A DNA stretch of 64,000 bases from JAGOPY01 sp964619555 (lineage in GTDB: Bacteria; Bacteroidota; Bacteroidia; Bacteroidales; JAGOPY01). Under the pieces are notes generated by a model. It was not told the origin of the DNA. It made no database searches and worked only from the letters and a program-made list of their open reading frames with translations. Numbering within the stretch: position 1 is the first letter of the stretch; each line of letters begins with the position of its first letter. Position numbers and translations under genes: made by a program. The DNA lies in contig CAZUDV010000006.1 in the NCBI GenBank assembly GCA_964619555.1, forward strand, positions 62,001-126,000. The letters run 5' to 3'. Positions 17,383-27,201 of the stretch are shown piece by piece.

Positions 17383-18765
17383 ATGTATAAACAAGATGTC
17401 AGAGGTGTACTGATACAGGGAAACAAGACCTACAGCCAGATCACCCGGGAGATCTTACGTCCGTTTGAGGCAGACAGCCCTCCGAAATGGTGGTATGCCG
17501 GACTTTTCATCTCCTTCGTCATGATCGCCATAGGCCTGTACAGCATGTACAAGCTGGTCACGACCGGGATCGGGATATGGGGGCTGAATAACAACGTGGC
17601 CTGGGGCTGGGATATCATCAATTTCGTTTGGTGGATCGGTATCGGGCATGCGGGGACGGCTTTCTCCATCTTCCTGCTTATCCTGAGGCAAAGGTGGAGA
17701 ACGTCCATCAACCGTGCCGCTGAGGCCATGACGGTGTTTGCCGTGGCCTGTGCCGGTTTGTTTCCGTTGTTGCACATGGGAAGGATCTGGGATGCTTTCT
17801 TTATCCTCCCCTACCCGAATACCAGGGGCCCCATCTGGGTGAACTTCAACTCCCCGCTTTTCTGGGACGTGGTGGCTATCTCCACTTACCTGATGGCTTC
17901 CGGGGTGTTCTGGTACATGGGTATGATCCCGGACTTCGCCACTATCCGCGAGAGAACTGCATCCAAAGTTAAAAAGTCCATATACAGCATCCTTAGTTTT
18001 GGCTGGGTTGGGACCGCCCGTGGCTGGCTCCGTTTCGAAACGGCCGCCTTGCTCCTGGGAGGGCTGACCGCACCGCTGGTGGTCTCCGTGCACTCCATAG
18101 TGTCGATGGACTTTGCCACTTCGCTGGTGCCCGGATGGCACACCACGATCTTCCCGCCCTATTTCGTCATTGGCGCTATCTTTTCCGGTTTTGGGATGGT
18201 GCTTACCTTGATGATCATAGTCAGAAAAATCTTTAAATATGAAGATTTCGTTACGCAGGGACACCTGGACGCCATTGCCCGGATCCTGACCTTCATCAGC
18301 CTGATCATGGGAACGGCCTACCTGACGGAACTTTTTATCGCATGGTACGGCGGCACCGAATACGAAATGTTCACCTTTATGAAAAACAGGGTGACCGGAA
18401 ACTACACCTTCGCCTTCTGGATGATGATGACCTGCAATGCTATCATTCCCCAGCTTTTCTGGTTCAAAAAGATCCGTAAAAATCTCACGATCGTTTTTAT
18501 CATATCCCTCATCATCAACATCGGGATGTGGTTCGAAAGGTATGTGATCGTCGTGACCTCATTGTCAAAGGACTTTTTACCCTCCAGTTGGGCGGAATAT
18601 CACCCAACGATATATGATAAGATGTTTTTTATCGGAACCCTCGGGATATTTTTCTTCGGCCTGCTCATCTTCTTCAGGTTCATTCCGATGATGGCCATCA
18701 GCGAACTCAAGGGGATATTGAAAGAAACCAGCCTTACCAAGAAACAAGAACATGGAAAAAACTAA
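17383..18765 (+). CDS. actC: Alternative complex III subunit ActC (NrfD/PsrC-like quinol-binding membrane protein)
   Basis: A 460-residue polytopic protein with about ten membrane helices, of the NrfD/PsrC family. Family segments include FVWWIGIGHAGTAFS, HMGRIWDAFFILPYPN and SVHSIVSMDFATSLVPGWHTT. In ACIII it forms one of two homologous membrane modules and holds the quinol oxidation site. It lies 35 bases after actB and overlaps actD by 14 bases. Membrane topology was judged from hydrophobic stretches only. Confidence 0.95.
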   Translation: MYKQDVRGVLIQGNKTYSQITREILRPFEADSPPKWWYAGLFISFVMIAIGLYSMYKLVTTGIGIWGLNNNVAWGWDIINFVWWIGIGHAGTAFSIFLLILRQRWRTSINRAAEAMTVFAVACAGLFPLLHMGRIWDAFFILPYPNTRGPIWVNFNSPLFWDVVAISTYLMASGVFWYMGMIPDFATIRERTASKVKKSIYSILSFGWVGTARGWLRFETAALLLGGLTAPLVVSVHSIVSMDFATSLVPGWHTTIFPPYFVIGAIFSGFGMVLTLMIIVRKIFKYEDFVTQGHLDAIARILTFISLIMGTAYLTELFIAWYGGTEYEMFTFMKNRVTGNYTFAFWMMMTCNAIIPQLFWFKKIRKNLTIVFIISLIINIGMWFERYVIVVTSLSKDFLPSSWAEYHPTIYDKMFFIGTLGIFFFGLLIFFRFIPMMAISELKGILKETSLTKKQEHGKN

Positions 18766-19300
18766 TATTATTGGGATATATGACGATCCCGATGTAGTGG
18801 TTGCCGCTGCCCGGAAGATCAGGGAAGAAGGAATAAAAATTAAGAACGTGTTTTCCCCGTTCCCTATCCACGAACTATGGGAGATCCTGGGATTGAAAAC
18901 CCGTTTGCCAATCCTGACATTTCTTTACGGAACTGCCGGGTTAATTGTCATTTATGCATTTTTATACTGGACTTCGGTGGTCAACTATCCGCTGAAATTC
19001 GGGGGGAAACCGCTGAACTCCCTGTCCTTCATCATCATTATGTTCGTGGGTACCATTTTCGTGGCCGTGTTAATGACTTTCATGACTTTCTTCATCCGCC
19101 AGAAAATTGGTCCCGGGAAAAAAGTAACGATGATCGATCCAAGGACTACAGATGACAAATTCGCTATCGTCATTGAAAGGAATCCCGATTTTTCTGATGA
19201 CGAGGTCAGTCGTATCACCCGATTACTAAAGGATACCGGAGCTTCGGAAGTATCTGAGAAAGCGGAACCGGAAAATTATATCCATGAAGAAAACGATTAA
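18752..19300 (+). CDS. actD: Alternative complex III subunit ActD (DUF3341)
   Basis: A 182-residue protein. It begins with a soluble segment typical of DUF3341 (NIIGIYDDPDVVVAAARKIREEG), followed by two membrane helices (about 51-70 and 90-112) and a cytoplasmic C-terminal part. ActD is a small scaffold subunit of ACIII between the two NrfD-like modules. The start codon is inside the actC 3' end (14-base overlap), a sign of translational coupling. Confidence 0.93.
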   Translation: MEKTNIIGIYDDPDVVVAAARKIREEGIKIKNVFSPFPIHELWEILGLKTRLPILTFLYGTAGLIVIYAFLYWTSVVNYPLKFGGKPLNSLSFIIIMFVGTIFVAVLMTFMTFFIRQKIGPGKKVTMIDPRTTDDKFAIVIERNPDFSDDEVSRITRLLKDTGASEVSEKAEPENYIHEEND

Positions 19301-19311
19301 CTGAACCGGCT

Positions 19312-19887
19312 ATGAAGAAACCCAGAATGAATATTTACCTGATGCTGGCGGCTATATTAATGATGACCTTGTTCTCCTGCCGGCACGACCGCAACCATCC
19401 CGGGTATGCCTATATGCCGGATATGTACTATTCGGAGGCTTATGATCCCTATACCCCTAATCCGGTGCTGTCAGACAGCGTTACGATGCAGATGCCCGTT
19501 CAGGGCACCATTCCCAGGGGACATCTGCCTTACCCTTATAAGCCCAAATCATACGATGACCAATTGAAAGCAGGCGCCGAACTGCTTAATCCGGTACCTC
19601 ATTCATCCGATGCCATCGCAACAGGAAAATTACACTATGAGATATACTGCAGCATGTGCCATGGTGAACGTGGAAAAGGCGACGGGCACCTGTTCACCAG
19701 CGGAAAATTCACCGCCAAGCCGACAGTGCTCACGGATAGCCTGGTCCAGAGCAAGAAAGACGGAGAGATCTACCATATCATAACGGTCGGTTCTTTGTCC
19801 GGCCTGATGGGTGCCCACGGAGCCCAGATCACTCCCGAAAATCGCTGGAATATCATTCATTACATCAGGGAACTGGGCAAGAAATAA
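19312..19887 (+). CDS. actE: Alternative complex III subunit ActE (monoheme cytochrome c lipoprotein)
   Basis: A 191-residue lipoprotein. The lipobox is LFSC with acylated C23. One heme motif CSMCH is at 113-117, and a Met in GSLSGLMGAHG is the likely sixth ligand. In known ACIII, ActE is the lipid-anchored monoheme cytochrome c of the complex. Together with the fused domain on ActA, this operon encodes seven CxxCH sites. It starts 11 bases after actD. Confidence 0.93.
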   Translation: MKKPRMNIYLMLAAILMMTLFSCRHDRNHPGYAYMPDMYYSEAYDPYTPNPVLSDSVTMQMPVQGTIPRGHLPYPYKPKSYDDQLKAGAELLNPVPHSSDAIATGKLHYEIYCSMCHGERGKGDGHLFTSGKFTAKPTVLTDSLVQSKKDGEIYHIITVGSLSGLMGAHGAQITPENRWNIIHYIRELGKK

Positions 19888-19891
19888 TGAC

Positions 19892-19898
19892 AAGGAGG
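19892..19898 (+). promoter_or_regulatory. Strong Shine-Dalgarno site before actF
   Basis: AAGGAGG lies seven bases before the actF ATG. Bacteroidetes genes rarely carry full Shine-Dalgarno motifs and most starts in this window have none, so this one stands out. Confidence 0.6.
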
Positions 19899-19905
19899 AA
19901 CAATT

Positions 19906-21081
19906 ATGGAAACGACATTCACCGATAAAAAGCTGACCATCTCAAAAACTTTCAATTACATCACTTTTGTGTTGATGGGAATCGGTCTGATCACGATCAT
20001 CCTCGGATTTATTTCCAACCCCGTCAAAACGTGGGCAAACTATCTGATGAACAACTACTACTTCCTGTCATTGGCCATCGGAGCCACCTTTTTCGCCGCC
20101 CTGCAATACATCACGCAATCCGGCTGGTCGTCCGGCTTTATCCGGGTACCACAGGCCATAGGAAGTATCATTCCCGTGATGGCAGTACTTATGCTTCCCA
20201 TCATCCTGTTCGGGCTACCGGAGATCTACCACTGGGCCCATCACGGAGCAGCGGAACACGATCCGATCATCGCGCATAAGACACCTTATCTGAATATCCC
20301 GTTCTTCATCTTCCGGTTTGTACTTTATTTCGCTCTCTGGATACTGCTCACCCAATATCTGAGACGATTATCCCTGAAGGAAGACCTGTCAGATGGCATG
20401 ACCTATTTCCACAAGAGTGAGTTTTATTCCAAGGTATACATCTTCACGCTTGCCGTCACTTTCTCCCTGGCTACGTTCGACTGGATCATGTCGATCGACG
20501 TGCATTGGTACAGCACTATCTTTGCCGTCCGCAACTTTATAATGGCTTTCTACCATGGCACCACAGTTATTCTGTTCATCATCCTGATCCTGAACAAACT
20601 GGGTTATTTCCCTTTCCTGTCGAATGCCCACATGAAAGATTTTTCACGGTATGTTTTCATCCTGAGCATTATCTGGACTTACATGTGGTTTGCCCAGTAC
20701 ATCCTGATCTGGTATGCCAATATTCCCGAAGAGACGGTGTATTATCTCCCGAGGACCAAGGGCGATTTCAAACCCCTTTTCTATCTTGAACTGGTCATCA
20801 ACTGGGTGATACCCTTTGCCCTGCTTTTATCCAATTACCTGGTCACGCACAAAAATACGCTGCTGGCTATTTGTATCGTGATCATCCTGGGGCAGTGGAT
20901 TGACCTCTACCAGCAGGTCATTGTCGGAACATACGGCAAACTGGAGATCGGGCTGATCGAAATCGGAACCTTCATCGGATTCATCGGGTTGTTTGCCTTT
21001 TTTATCGCCAAATCACTGGCTTCAGCCGCACTGGTGCCCAAACATCATCCGTACCTGGAAGAAAGCCTGCAACATCACTGA
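19906..21081 (+). CDS. actF: Alternative complex III subunit ActF (second NrfD-like module)
   Basis: A 391-residue polytopic membrane protein with about ten helices, related to ActC but shorter. Recognisable segments are FDWIMSIDVHWYSTIF and FLSNAHMKDFSRYVF. In ACIII, ActF faces ActC and contributes to the membrane core; a quinol site is usually assigned to ActC rather than ActF. It is the last gene of the operon: a 157-base gap follows, with a promoter for ccsBA. Confidence 0.95.
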   Translation: METTFTDKKLTISKTFNYITFVLMGIGLITIILGFISNPVKTWANYLMNNYYFLSLAIGATFFAALQYITQSGWSSGFIRVPQAIGSIIPVMAVLMLPIILFGLPEIYHWAHHGAAEHDPIIAHKTPYLNIPFFIFRFVLYFALWILLTQYLRRLSLKEDLSDGMTYFHKSEFYSKVYIFTLAVTFSLATFDWIMSIDVHWYSTIFAVRNFIMAFYHGTTVILFIILILNKLGYFPFLSNAHMKDFSRYVFILSIIWTYMWFAQYILIWYANIPEETVYYLPRTKGDFKPLFYLELVINWVIPFALLLSNYLVTHKNTLLAICIVIILGQWIDLYQQVIVGTYGKLEIGLIEIGTFIGFIGLFAFFIAKSLASAALVPKHHPYLEESLQHH

Positions 21082-21094
21082 CAAGATATTTGAA

Positions 21095-21143
21095 CCGCAG
21101 GTGACTTATTCTTTACCATCCGGTACGGTCAAGCCGCCTGCGG
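21095..21143 (+). terminator. Possible weak terminator or structured 3' end after actF
   Basis: CCGCAGG (21095-21101) and CCTGCGG (21137-21143) are perfect inverted repeats with a 35-base loop that itself contains CCGGTACGG. The sequence after the stem is A+T-rich but has no clean T-run, so the call is weak. Confidence 0.3.
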
Positions 21144-21185
21144 TCTATTATTTAAATTCATTCTTATTTATCTCCCCCTTTTTGC

Positions 21186-21193
21186 TACTTTTG
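21186..21193 (+). promoter_or_regulatory. Bacteroidetes-type -7 box upstream of ccsBA
   Basis: TACTTTTG matches TAnnTTTG, 44 bases before the ccsBA start, separating it from the ACIII operon. Confidence 0.55.
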
Positions 21194-21237
21194 TCATTTT
21201 AATTTATATATATCTACATATTCTCAATAATAACTCT

Positions 21238-24200
21238 ATGCGAAAATTCTTTGATTTCATCTTTTCCATGCAATTTGCAGGGACCTTGTTATTGATCTTT
21301 GCAGCCGCCATCGGAACTGCCACTTTTATTGAAAATGATTACGGGACATTAGCCGCAAAATCAGTGGTTTACGAAGCCAAATGGTTTGAAGCGCTGCTGG
21401 TTCTGACCGCCATCAGCCTTATCGGCAGTGTTTTTAAATACAAGCTGTATGTCCGTAAAAGATACAGCGTCCTTTTCTTTCACCTGGCATTCGTCGTCAT
21501 GCTGATTGGCGCAGGTATTACGAGGTATTTCGGATGGGAGGGCACGATGATGATCCGCGAAGGCGAAAAGTCTGATATCATCATTTCAGAAAATCCTTAT
21601 GTTCAGATCACCGTAAATAAAGACGGAAAGACCTATTATTTCGATGAGGAGCATCTCTTTACCGAATTTAAAAAGAACCGGTTCAGGGAACGGTTTAAAA
21701 TGGATCAAGACGAATTCAGCCTGGAATATAAACAGTATGTTCCTAATGCTGCGGAAGCAGTAGTAGAGGCTCAGGGAGGCATCCCCATGATGACCTACGT
21801 AACGGTCGACCGCGGACAGCGAAGAACTTCCATCCTGAAATCCGGGGAGTGCAAAACCGTATCGGGGCTGACCCTTTGTTTTAATGCGGAAACCACTGAC
21901 ACCAATGCCATCCTGATTGTTTATGACGCACAGAACGGCCTGAGGTTCCAATCTCCGGTTGCAGGCACCGTTATGAACATGACCGCCGGTACGAATGACG
22001 AATTTGCAGCAGACTCTCTTTACACCCTGAATACCATGCAATTATACAATTTCAACGGGATTCAGATGGTTGTTCGGAATTTCTATCCCTCCGGTAAAAC
22101 CCAACTGGTTTCCTCACCTCATGAGACCAGTGGAGTAGCTGCCGTGGTCTTTACGCTCAATTACCAGAACTTCCGGGAAGAGGTTTCCGTTCTCGGTGGC
22201 AAGGGAATGGTCGGCCTTCCGGTAAATTACCGCATAGGAGATGCAGATTTTGCCATCGCCTATGGCTCAAAGAAAATTGAAATACCATTTTCCATTTTGC
22301 TCAGGGATTTCCAGCTTGAACGCTACCCGGGATCCATGAGCCCGTCGTCGTTTGCCAGTGAAGTGACGGTTCTCGACCCGGTAAAAAACCTGGAGAAGCC
22401 TTACCGCATTTTTATGAACAATATCCTTAATTATGGCGGATTCAGATTTTTCCAGTCGTCCTATGATAAAGACGAAAGAGGCACTATCCTGTCGGTCAAT
22501 CACGATTTCTGGGGGACATTCATCACGTATCTGGGGTATTTCTTTCTGGCAGCGGGTCTGGTCTTCAACTTCTTCAGCAAGAACAGCCGCTTCAGAAAAC
22601 TGGCAAAGGCTTCATCGCAACTCCGGAAGAATAATGTGGCTACAGCAATGCTAATCCTACTCAGCTCCGGATTATTACCTTTGCAGCTTTCGGCCCAAAC
22701 CGGGCATACTTATGATCCGCTGAAAATCAGCGGGGAGCATGCCGAAAAATTCGGGAAACTGGTTGTCCAGGATAAAGATGGCCGAATGAAACCGGCCAAT
22801 ACCCTTTCTTCTGAGCTTCTGAGGAAAATTTACCGCAAGGATAATATCATGGGCCTGAACAGCGACCAGGCTTTCCTTGGTATGATTTCAGATCCGGCAT
22901 ACTGGCAGACGGTTCCTATGATCAAAGTATCCGATAAGGAACTGAAAAAGCTTATAGGGGTCGATGGAAATTATGCGGCATTCCAGGATTTCCTTGACCA
23001 GGGAATGGGTTATTACCTTCTTTCTGAACATGTTAACACAGCCCTGAATAAAAAACCGGTAGAGCGGAACAGTTTCGATAAAGACGTAATCAAGGTCGAT
23101 GAAAGGGTAAACATATTCTTTATGGCTATATCCGGGGATTTTCTGAATATTTTCCCGGTACCCGGGCATCCTGAAAACAAGTGGCACAACGCTGAAGATC
23201 CTTACGCAACATTCGACTCAACAGATGCCGGATTCGTGGAAAATATCCTGCCCGTTTATTACAGCTCCCTTATTGAGGGGATAAGAACCGGCAACTGGGC
23301 ACAGGCTGACAGCAACCTGGGGTATATCAAAACATTCCAGGACAGGTACGGAACATCGGTCATGCCGCCCAAATCGAAGATTAACCTTGAAGTTTTTTAT
23401 AACAATGTGAATATCTTTAAAAAGTTGTTTCCATTTTACGGGTTATTTGGCTTCCTGCTGATCATCTTCCTGTTTGTGCAGGTGTTGAGCCAAAAGGAAG
23501 TCCTGAGGTGGCCGGTGAATATCTTGTCCTGGATTATAGTCGCCGGCTGGATCATGCACACGGTCGGACTGGCGATACGGTGGTACATTTCCGGCCATGC
23601 CCCCTGGAGCAACGGATACGAAACCATGATTTACATCTCATGGGGCACGGTGCTTTCCGGCATCGCTTTCTCCAGGAATTCCAGGATAACACTGGCTACA
23701 ACAGCGATCCTTGCTTCGGTCACCCTCATGGTGGCCAACCTGAGCTGGCTGGACCCGGAAGTGACCAACCTGGTGCCGGTCCTGAAATCATACTGGCTGG
23801 TCATCCATGTCGCGATCATCACGGCCAGCTATAGTTTCCTCGGAGTGGGAGCACTGCTGGGATTCCTGAACCTTGTACTGATTGCATTGCAGAACCAAAG
23901 GAATCAGCTTAAGCTGAAGAACACCATCGAGGAGCTGACCAACATCAATGAGATGAACCTGATCATCGGGGTATTCCTGGTGACGATCGGCACCTTCCTC
24001 GGTGCGGTCTGGGCCAATGAATCCTGGGGAAGGTACTGGGGATGGGATCCGAAAGAGACCTGGGCCCTGGTAACGGTGCTGGTCTACTCCTTCGTGATCC
24101 ACATGCGTTTGATCCCCGGTCTGAACGGTGTTTTCGGCTTCAATTTCGCAGCACTGATCAGCTTCAGCTCGGTACTTATGACCTACTTCGGAGTCAATTA

Positions 24201-24339
24201 CTACCTGTCCGGCCTTCATTCCTATGCGGCCGGCGATCCAGTACCAATTCCGACATTTGTTTACTACGCCATAGCCATCATAGCCCTGGTTTCGATACTT
24301 TCATATGCGAATCATTTGAGGATGAAAAAGAGAAGTTAG
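21238..24339 (+). CDS. ccsBA: Cytochrome c maturation fusion protein CcsBA (ResB-ResC)
   Basis: A 1033-residue fusion of CcsB (ResB) and CcsA (ResC). The N-terminal half has membrane helices near residues 10-30, 50-75 and 80-100, a long periplasmic beta-rich part, and another helix near 430-445. The C-terminal half has a helix cluster from about 730 and the WWD heme-handling motif WANESWGRYWGWDPKETW at about 925-942, flanked by conserved histidines. System II synthase carries heme out of the cell and attaches it to CxxCH. It would serve all the c-type cytochromes encoded around it. Fusion in one chain is common in Bacteroidetes and epsilonproteobacteria. Confidence 0.95.
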   Translation: MRKFFDFIFSMQFAGTLLLIFAAAIGTATFIENDYGTLAAKSVVYEAKWFEALLVLTAISLIGSVFKYKLYVRKRYSVLFFHLAFVVMLIGAGITRYFGWEGTMMIREGEKSDIIISENPYVQITVNKDGKTYYFDEEHLFTEFKKNRFRERFKMDQDEFSLEYKQYVPNAAEAVVEAQGGIPMMTYVTVDRGQRRTSILKSGECKTVSGLTLCFNAETTDTNAILIVYDAQNGLRFQSPVAGTVMNMTAGTNDEFAADSLYTLNTMQLYNFNGIQMVVRNFYPSGKTQLVSSPHETSGVAAVVFTLNYQNFREEVSVLGGKGMVGLPVNYRIGDADFAIAYGSKKIEIPFSILLRDFQLERYPGSMSPSSFASEVTVLDPVKNLEKPYRIFMNNILNYGGFRFFQSSYDKDERGTILSVNHDFWGTFITYLGYFFLAAGLVFNFFSKNSRFRKLAKASSQLRKNNVATAMLILLSSGLLPLQLSAQTGHTYDPLKISGEHAEKFGKLVVQDKDGRMKPANTLSSELLRKIYRKDNIMGLNSDQAFLGMISDPAYWQTVPMIKVSDKELKKLIGVDGNYAAFQDFLDQGMGYYLLSEHVNTALNKKPVERNSFDKDVIKVDERVNIFFMAISGDFLNIFPVPGHPENKWHNAEDPYATFDSTDAGFVENILPVYYSSLIEGIRTGNWAQADSNLGYIKTFQDRYGTSVMPPKSKINLEVFYNNVNIFKKLFPFYGLFGFLLIIFLFVQVLSQKEVLRWPVNILSWIIVAGWIMHTVGLAIRWYISGHAPWSNGYETMIYISWGTVLSGIAFSRNSRITLATTAILASVTLMVANLSWLDPEVTNLVPVLKSYWLVIHVAIITASYSFLGVGALLGFLNLVLIALQNQRNQLKLKNTIEELTNINEMNLIIGVFLVTIGTFLGAVWANESWGRYWGWDPKETWALVTVLVYSFVIHMRLIPGLNGVFGFNFAALISFSSVLMTYFGVNYYLSGLHSYAAGDPVPIPTFVYYAIAIIALVSILSYANHLRMKKRS

Positions 24340-24360
24340 TGGCGGGAGTAGGGAATCGAT

Positions 24361-24388
24361 AGTCAGAAGTCAGTAGTCTGAATCTAAG
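24361..24388. repeat. Short degenerate heptamer run (AGTCAGA type)
   Basis: Four consecutive 7-mers AGTCAGA, AGTCAGT, AGTCTGA, ATCTAAG fill part of the 78-base gap between ccsBA and ccoI. It is short and could be chance, but the 7-bp period matches other gaps in the window. Confidence 0.45.
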
Positions 24389-24417
24389 ACCGGCATTCGT
24401 TGCCTTGAACAGAATTA

Positions 24418-26823
24418 ATGGAAACGGGCAGTAAGACGCTTTGTTATCATTGCGGGGAGGATTGCGGAAAGCATCCTGTCATGTACGATGATAAGCCGTT
24501 TTGCTGCAACGGATGCCGGACCGTATATGAGATCTTGAAAGGCAGTGATGCCTGTGAATATTACCAAATTCAGGACCACCCTGGTATTCAGCTTATAGAG
24601 AAAGAAATCGGCCGGAAATATGCCTACCTGGACCATTCTGAAATCAGGGATGGATTGATCGATTTCTCCGATAACGGTATCAGTAAGATCAAGTTCTACA
24701 TCCCTTCCATCCATTGCAGTTCCTGCATCTGGTTACTGGAAAACCTCAACAGGATTGAAAAAGGGGTGATCCATTCCATGGTGAACTTCACCCGTAAAGA
24801 AGTTGTCATTACGTTCAGGGAAGATGATCTTTCATTAAGAAAACTGGTTGAATTGCTGGTTTCGATCGGTTACATACCGGAGATCACCCTGAATGACCTG
24901 GACCGGAAGCGAGCCCGAAAATCACATTTGATGATCTATTACCAGCTTGGGGTTGCCGGCTTCTGTTTTGGAAACATTATGCTATTCAGCTTTCCCGACT
25001 ACCTGGCTGGCAGCAAGCCTATCGATCAGGATTTCATCCACAATTTCGCTTATTTTAACCTTATCCTGTCACTTCCAATCATCCTGTTCGCAGCGAAAGA
25101 TTATTACATTTCAGCATATAAAGGGCTGAGGAAGAAGATCGTGAATATTGATGTGCCGATAGCCCTGGGTATTTTTGTCCTGTTCCTGCGAAGTGCTTAT
25201 GACATCCTGACCATGGCAGGTCCCGGGTACCTGGATTCAATGGCTGGATTGGTCTTTTTCCTGCTGATCGGTAAATGGTACCAGGGAAAGACTTATCAGG
25301 CCCTTTCTTTTGAAAGGGATTATAAATCCTATTTCCCGGTAGCAGTGACGACGATATCCGACGATGGGGAAGAAACCACGATTCCGCTGAAAAACCTGAA
25401 ACCGGGAAACCGGATCATAGTCCGTAACCGGGAGCTTATCCCTGCCGATTCTATTCTCATCAAGGGGGACGCCCACATTGATTACAGTTTTGTTAGCGGG
25501 GAGTCCGCACCTGTGACCAAGCACGCCAGGGACAGGATCTTTGCCGGGGGCCGGCAGGTTGGAAGCGCTATCGAACTGCTGGTTGAAAAGGAAGTAATAC
25601 AAAGCTACCTGACAGAACTCTGGAACCAGGATCCCGGGGACAGGAGCGAAGACCACGGGCTGGATACCATTGTCAACAAGGTCAGCCAGTATTTCACCAT
25701 AGCAATAATTGGTATTAGCCTTGCTACAGCTGCATTCTGGCTTTTCAGCGATCCGTCCGTCGCACTGAATGCTTTCACTTCCGTATTGATCGTTGCCTGC
25801 CCCTGTGCCCTGGCTCTCACCATACCCTTCACTTATGGCAACACCATGAGGATCTTCGGCAGGGCCGGTTTCTATCTCAAAAAAACCGGGGTGCTGGAAG
25901 AAATGGCGGCAGTGGATACTATTGTCCTGGATAAGACCGGAACGATCACCCAGAATGACGCGTTCGATATTGACTTCCAGGATACCACCCTGACGCCGGA
26001 AGAACTGGTGATGGTGCGGTCATTGGTCCGGCATTCGTCTCACCCGCTGAGCCAGGCTCTGTACAATCACCTCAAATCCCCCGAACTCCTGGAGGTGAAT
26101 CGGTTTGAAGAAATCCCCGCATTAGGAATCGCAGGCCGTATAGGTCAAAATGAAGTCCGGATCGGTTCCAGGGAATTCATCATCGGAACAAAGCCTGAAG
26201 AAACCGTCAATGCTTCAAAAGTCTACATCGCAATAAACGATAAACTCAGAGGCAATATCCAGATCAAAAATAAGTACCGTCCCGGAATGAGCGAAGCAAT
26301 CGGTCTGCTAAGGAGTCATTACGATCTCCATTTGCTCTCAGGAGATAACGATGCAGAAAAAGCAAGTTTACTGCCGATTTTCGGAAAGGAGGAGTCGTTG
26401 CATTTCAAACAATCTCCGCAAGACAAATTGCACTACATCATGAAGCTGAAAGCCTCAGGAAAAAGGATCATAATGGTGGGCGACGGTCTAAACGATGCAG
26501 GCGCTTTGAAGGAAAGCCATGTCGGAATCACTATTGCCGACAACATCTACCATTTTTCCCCGGCCTGCGATGCGATCCTGGATTCGGACCGGTTTTCGCA
26601 ACTTCCCAGGTTCATCCGGTTTGGCAAAACCGCTCACCGGATTGTCATTACCGGGTTCCTTCTGTCGTTTATTTACAATGTCGCCGGTCTCTCGCTTGCC
26701 GCCTCAGGCAATCTCACACCGCTGATATCAGCTATTTTAATGCCTTTAAGTTCCGTCAGCGTGGTGTCGTTTGCCACCCTGGCCACCTACCTGTTATCAA
26801 AACGTGCCGAAATCAACGTATAG
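24418..26823 (+). CDS. ccoI: Copper-translocating P1B-type ATPase CcoI/FixI
   Basis: An 801-residue heavy-metal ATPase. The N-terminus has a cysteine-rich region (CYHCGEDCG, CCNGC, residues 9-33), then an HMA-like metal-binding domain with HCSSC (99-103). The transport core has the CPC membrane motif (461-463 in VACPCALAL), the phosphorylation site DKTGT (505-509), the actuator SGES and the hinge GDGLNDA. The N-terminal cluster and the position before ccoS-ccoNO identify the CcoI/FixI subgroup, which exports Cu(I) to the periplasm for assembly of the cbb3 oxidase rather than for detoxification. Seventy-eight bases after ccsBA. Confidence 0.93.
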   Translation: METGSKTLCYHCGEDCGKHPVMYDDKPFCCNGCRTVYEILKGSDACEYYQIQDHPGIQLIEKEIGRKYAYLDHSEIRDGLIDFSDNGISKIKFYIPSIHCSSCIWLLENLNRIEKGVIHSMVNFTRKEVVITFREDDLSLRKLVELLVSIGYIPEITLNDLDRKRARKSHLMIYYQLGVAGFCFGNIMLFSFPDYLAGSKPIDQDFIHNFAYFNLILSLPIILFAAKDYYISAYKGLRKKIVNIDVPIALGIFVLFLRSAYDILTMAGPGYLDSMAGLVFFLLIGKWYQGKTYQALSFERDYKSYFPVAVTTISDDGEETTIPLKNLKPGNRIIVRNRELIPADSILIKGDAHIDYSFVSGESAPVTKHARDRIFAGGRQVGSAIELLVEKEVIQSYLTELWNQDPGDRSEDHGLDTIVNKVSQYFTIAIIGISLATAAFWLFSDPSVALNAFTSVLIVACPCALALTIPFTYGNTMRIFGRAGFYLKKTGVLEEMAAVDTIVLDKTGTITQNDAFDIDFQDTTLTPEELVMVRSLVRHSSHPLSQALYNHLKSPELLEVNRFEEIPALGIAGRIGQNEVRIGSREFIIGTKPEETVNASKVYIAINDKLRGNIQIKNKYRPGMSEAIGLLRSHYDLHLLSGDNDAEKASLLPIFGKEESLHFKQSPQDKLHYIMKLKASGKRIIMVGDGLNDAGALKESHVGITIADNIYHFSPACDAILDSDRFSQLPRFIRFGKTAHRIVITGFLLSFIYNVAGLSLAASGNLTPLISAILMPLSSVSVVSFATLATYLLSKRAEINV

Positions 26824-26929
26824 AGCTGATTTACTGCCAATTGAACCAAATCTTATCCGGAACAATTCTAAATATCCCTATCTATTCAGGATAGTCGATA
26901 TATGAATATCAATTAAATCATATTAAGTT

Positions 26930-26937
26930 TAAATTTG
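26930..26937 (+). promoter_or_regulatory. Bacteroidetes-type -7 box upstream of ccoS
   Basis: TAAATTTG matches TAnnTTTG. A TTG codon at 26935 that opens a longer ccoS frame is part of this box, so that start is unlikely. Confidence 0.6.
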
Positions 26938-26967
26938 TGTACTGTTAACCATCTCACATCCTTTTCA

Positions 26968-27198
26968 GTGAACGTCATATTTATTCTAATTGCGGTTAGT
27001 CTGCTGGTGGCAGTGGGTTTCCTCATTACTTTCATCTGGTCGATCAGGGCTGGACAATATGAGGATGATTATACACCATCTGTCAGGATCTTATTCGATG
27101 ACGAGCAGAATGTTCTTCCGGAGGATGAAAGCACGGACTCTGCCGCGTCAACATCGAAGGAACCAACGGGAGGAGATCATAATAAACCAAAAATATAG
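26968..27198 (+). CDS. ccoS: cbb3 oxidase assembly protein CcoS
   Basis: A 76-residue protein from GTG 26968, with one N-terminal membrane helix (about residues 2-24) followed by FIWSIRAGQYEDDYTPSVRILFDDE. The segment W-x-x-x-x-GQYxD is typical of CcoS. CcoS is needed to put cofactors into the CcoN subunit. An in-frame TTG at 26935 lies inside the -7 box and is rejected as start. It ends three bases before ccoNO. Confidence 0.85.
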   Translation: MNVIFILIAVSLLVAVGFLITFIWSIRAGQYEDDYTPSVRILFDDEQNVLPEDESTDSAASTSKEPTGGDHNKPKI

Positions 27199-27201
27199 CA
27201 T

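Noticed and set aside
17455..18264. 269-codon open frame on the minus strand
   Set aside because: It is antisense to actC. The product is a charged, low-complexity sequence typical of the complement of a membrane protein gene.
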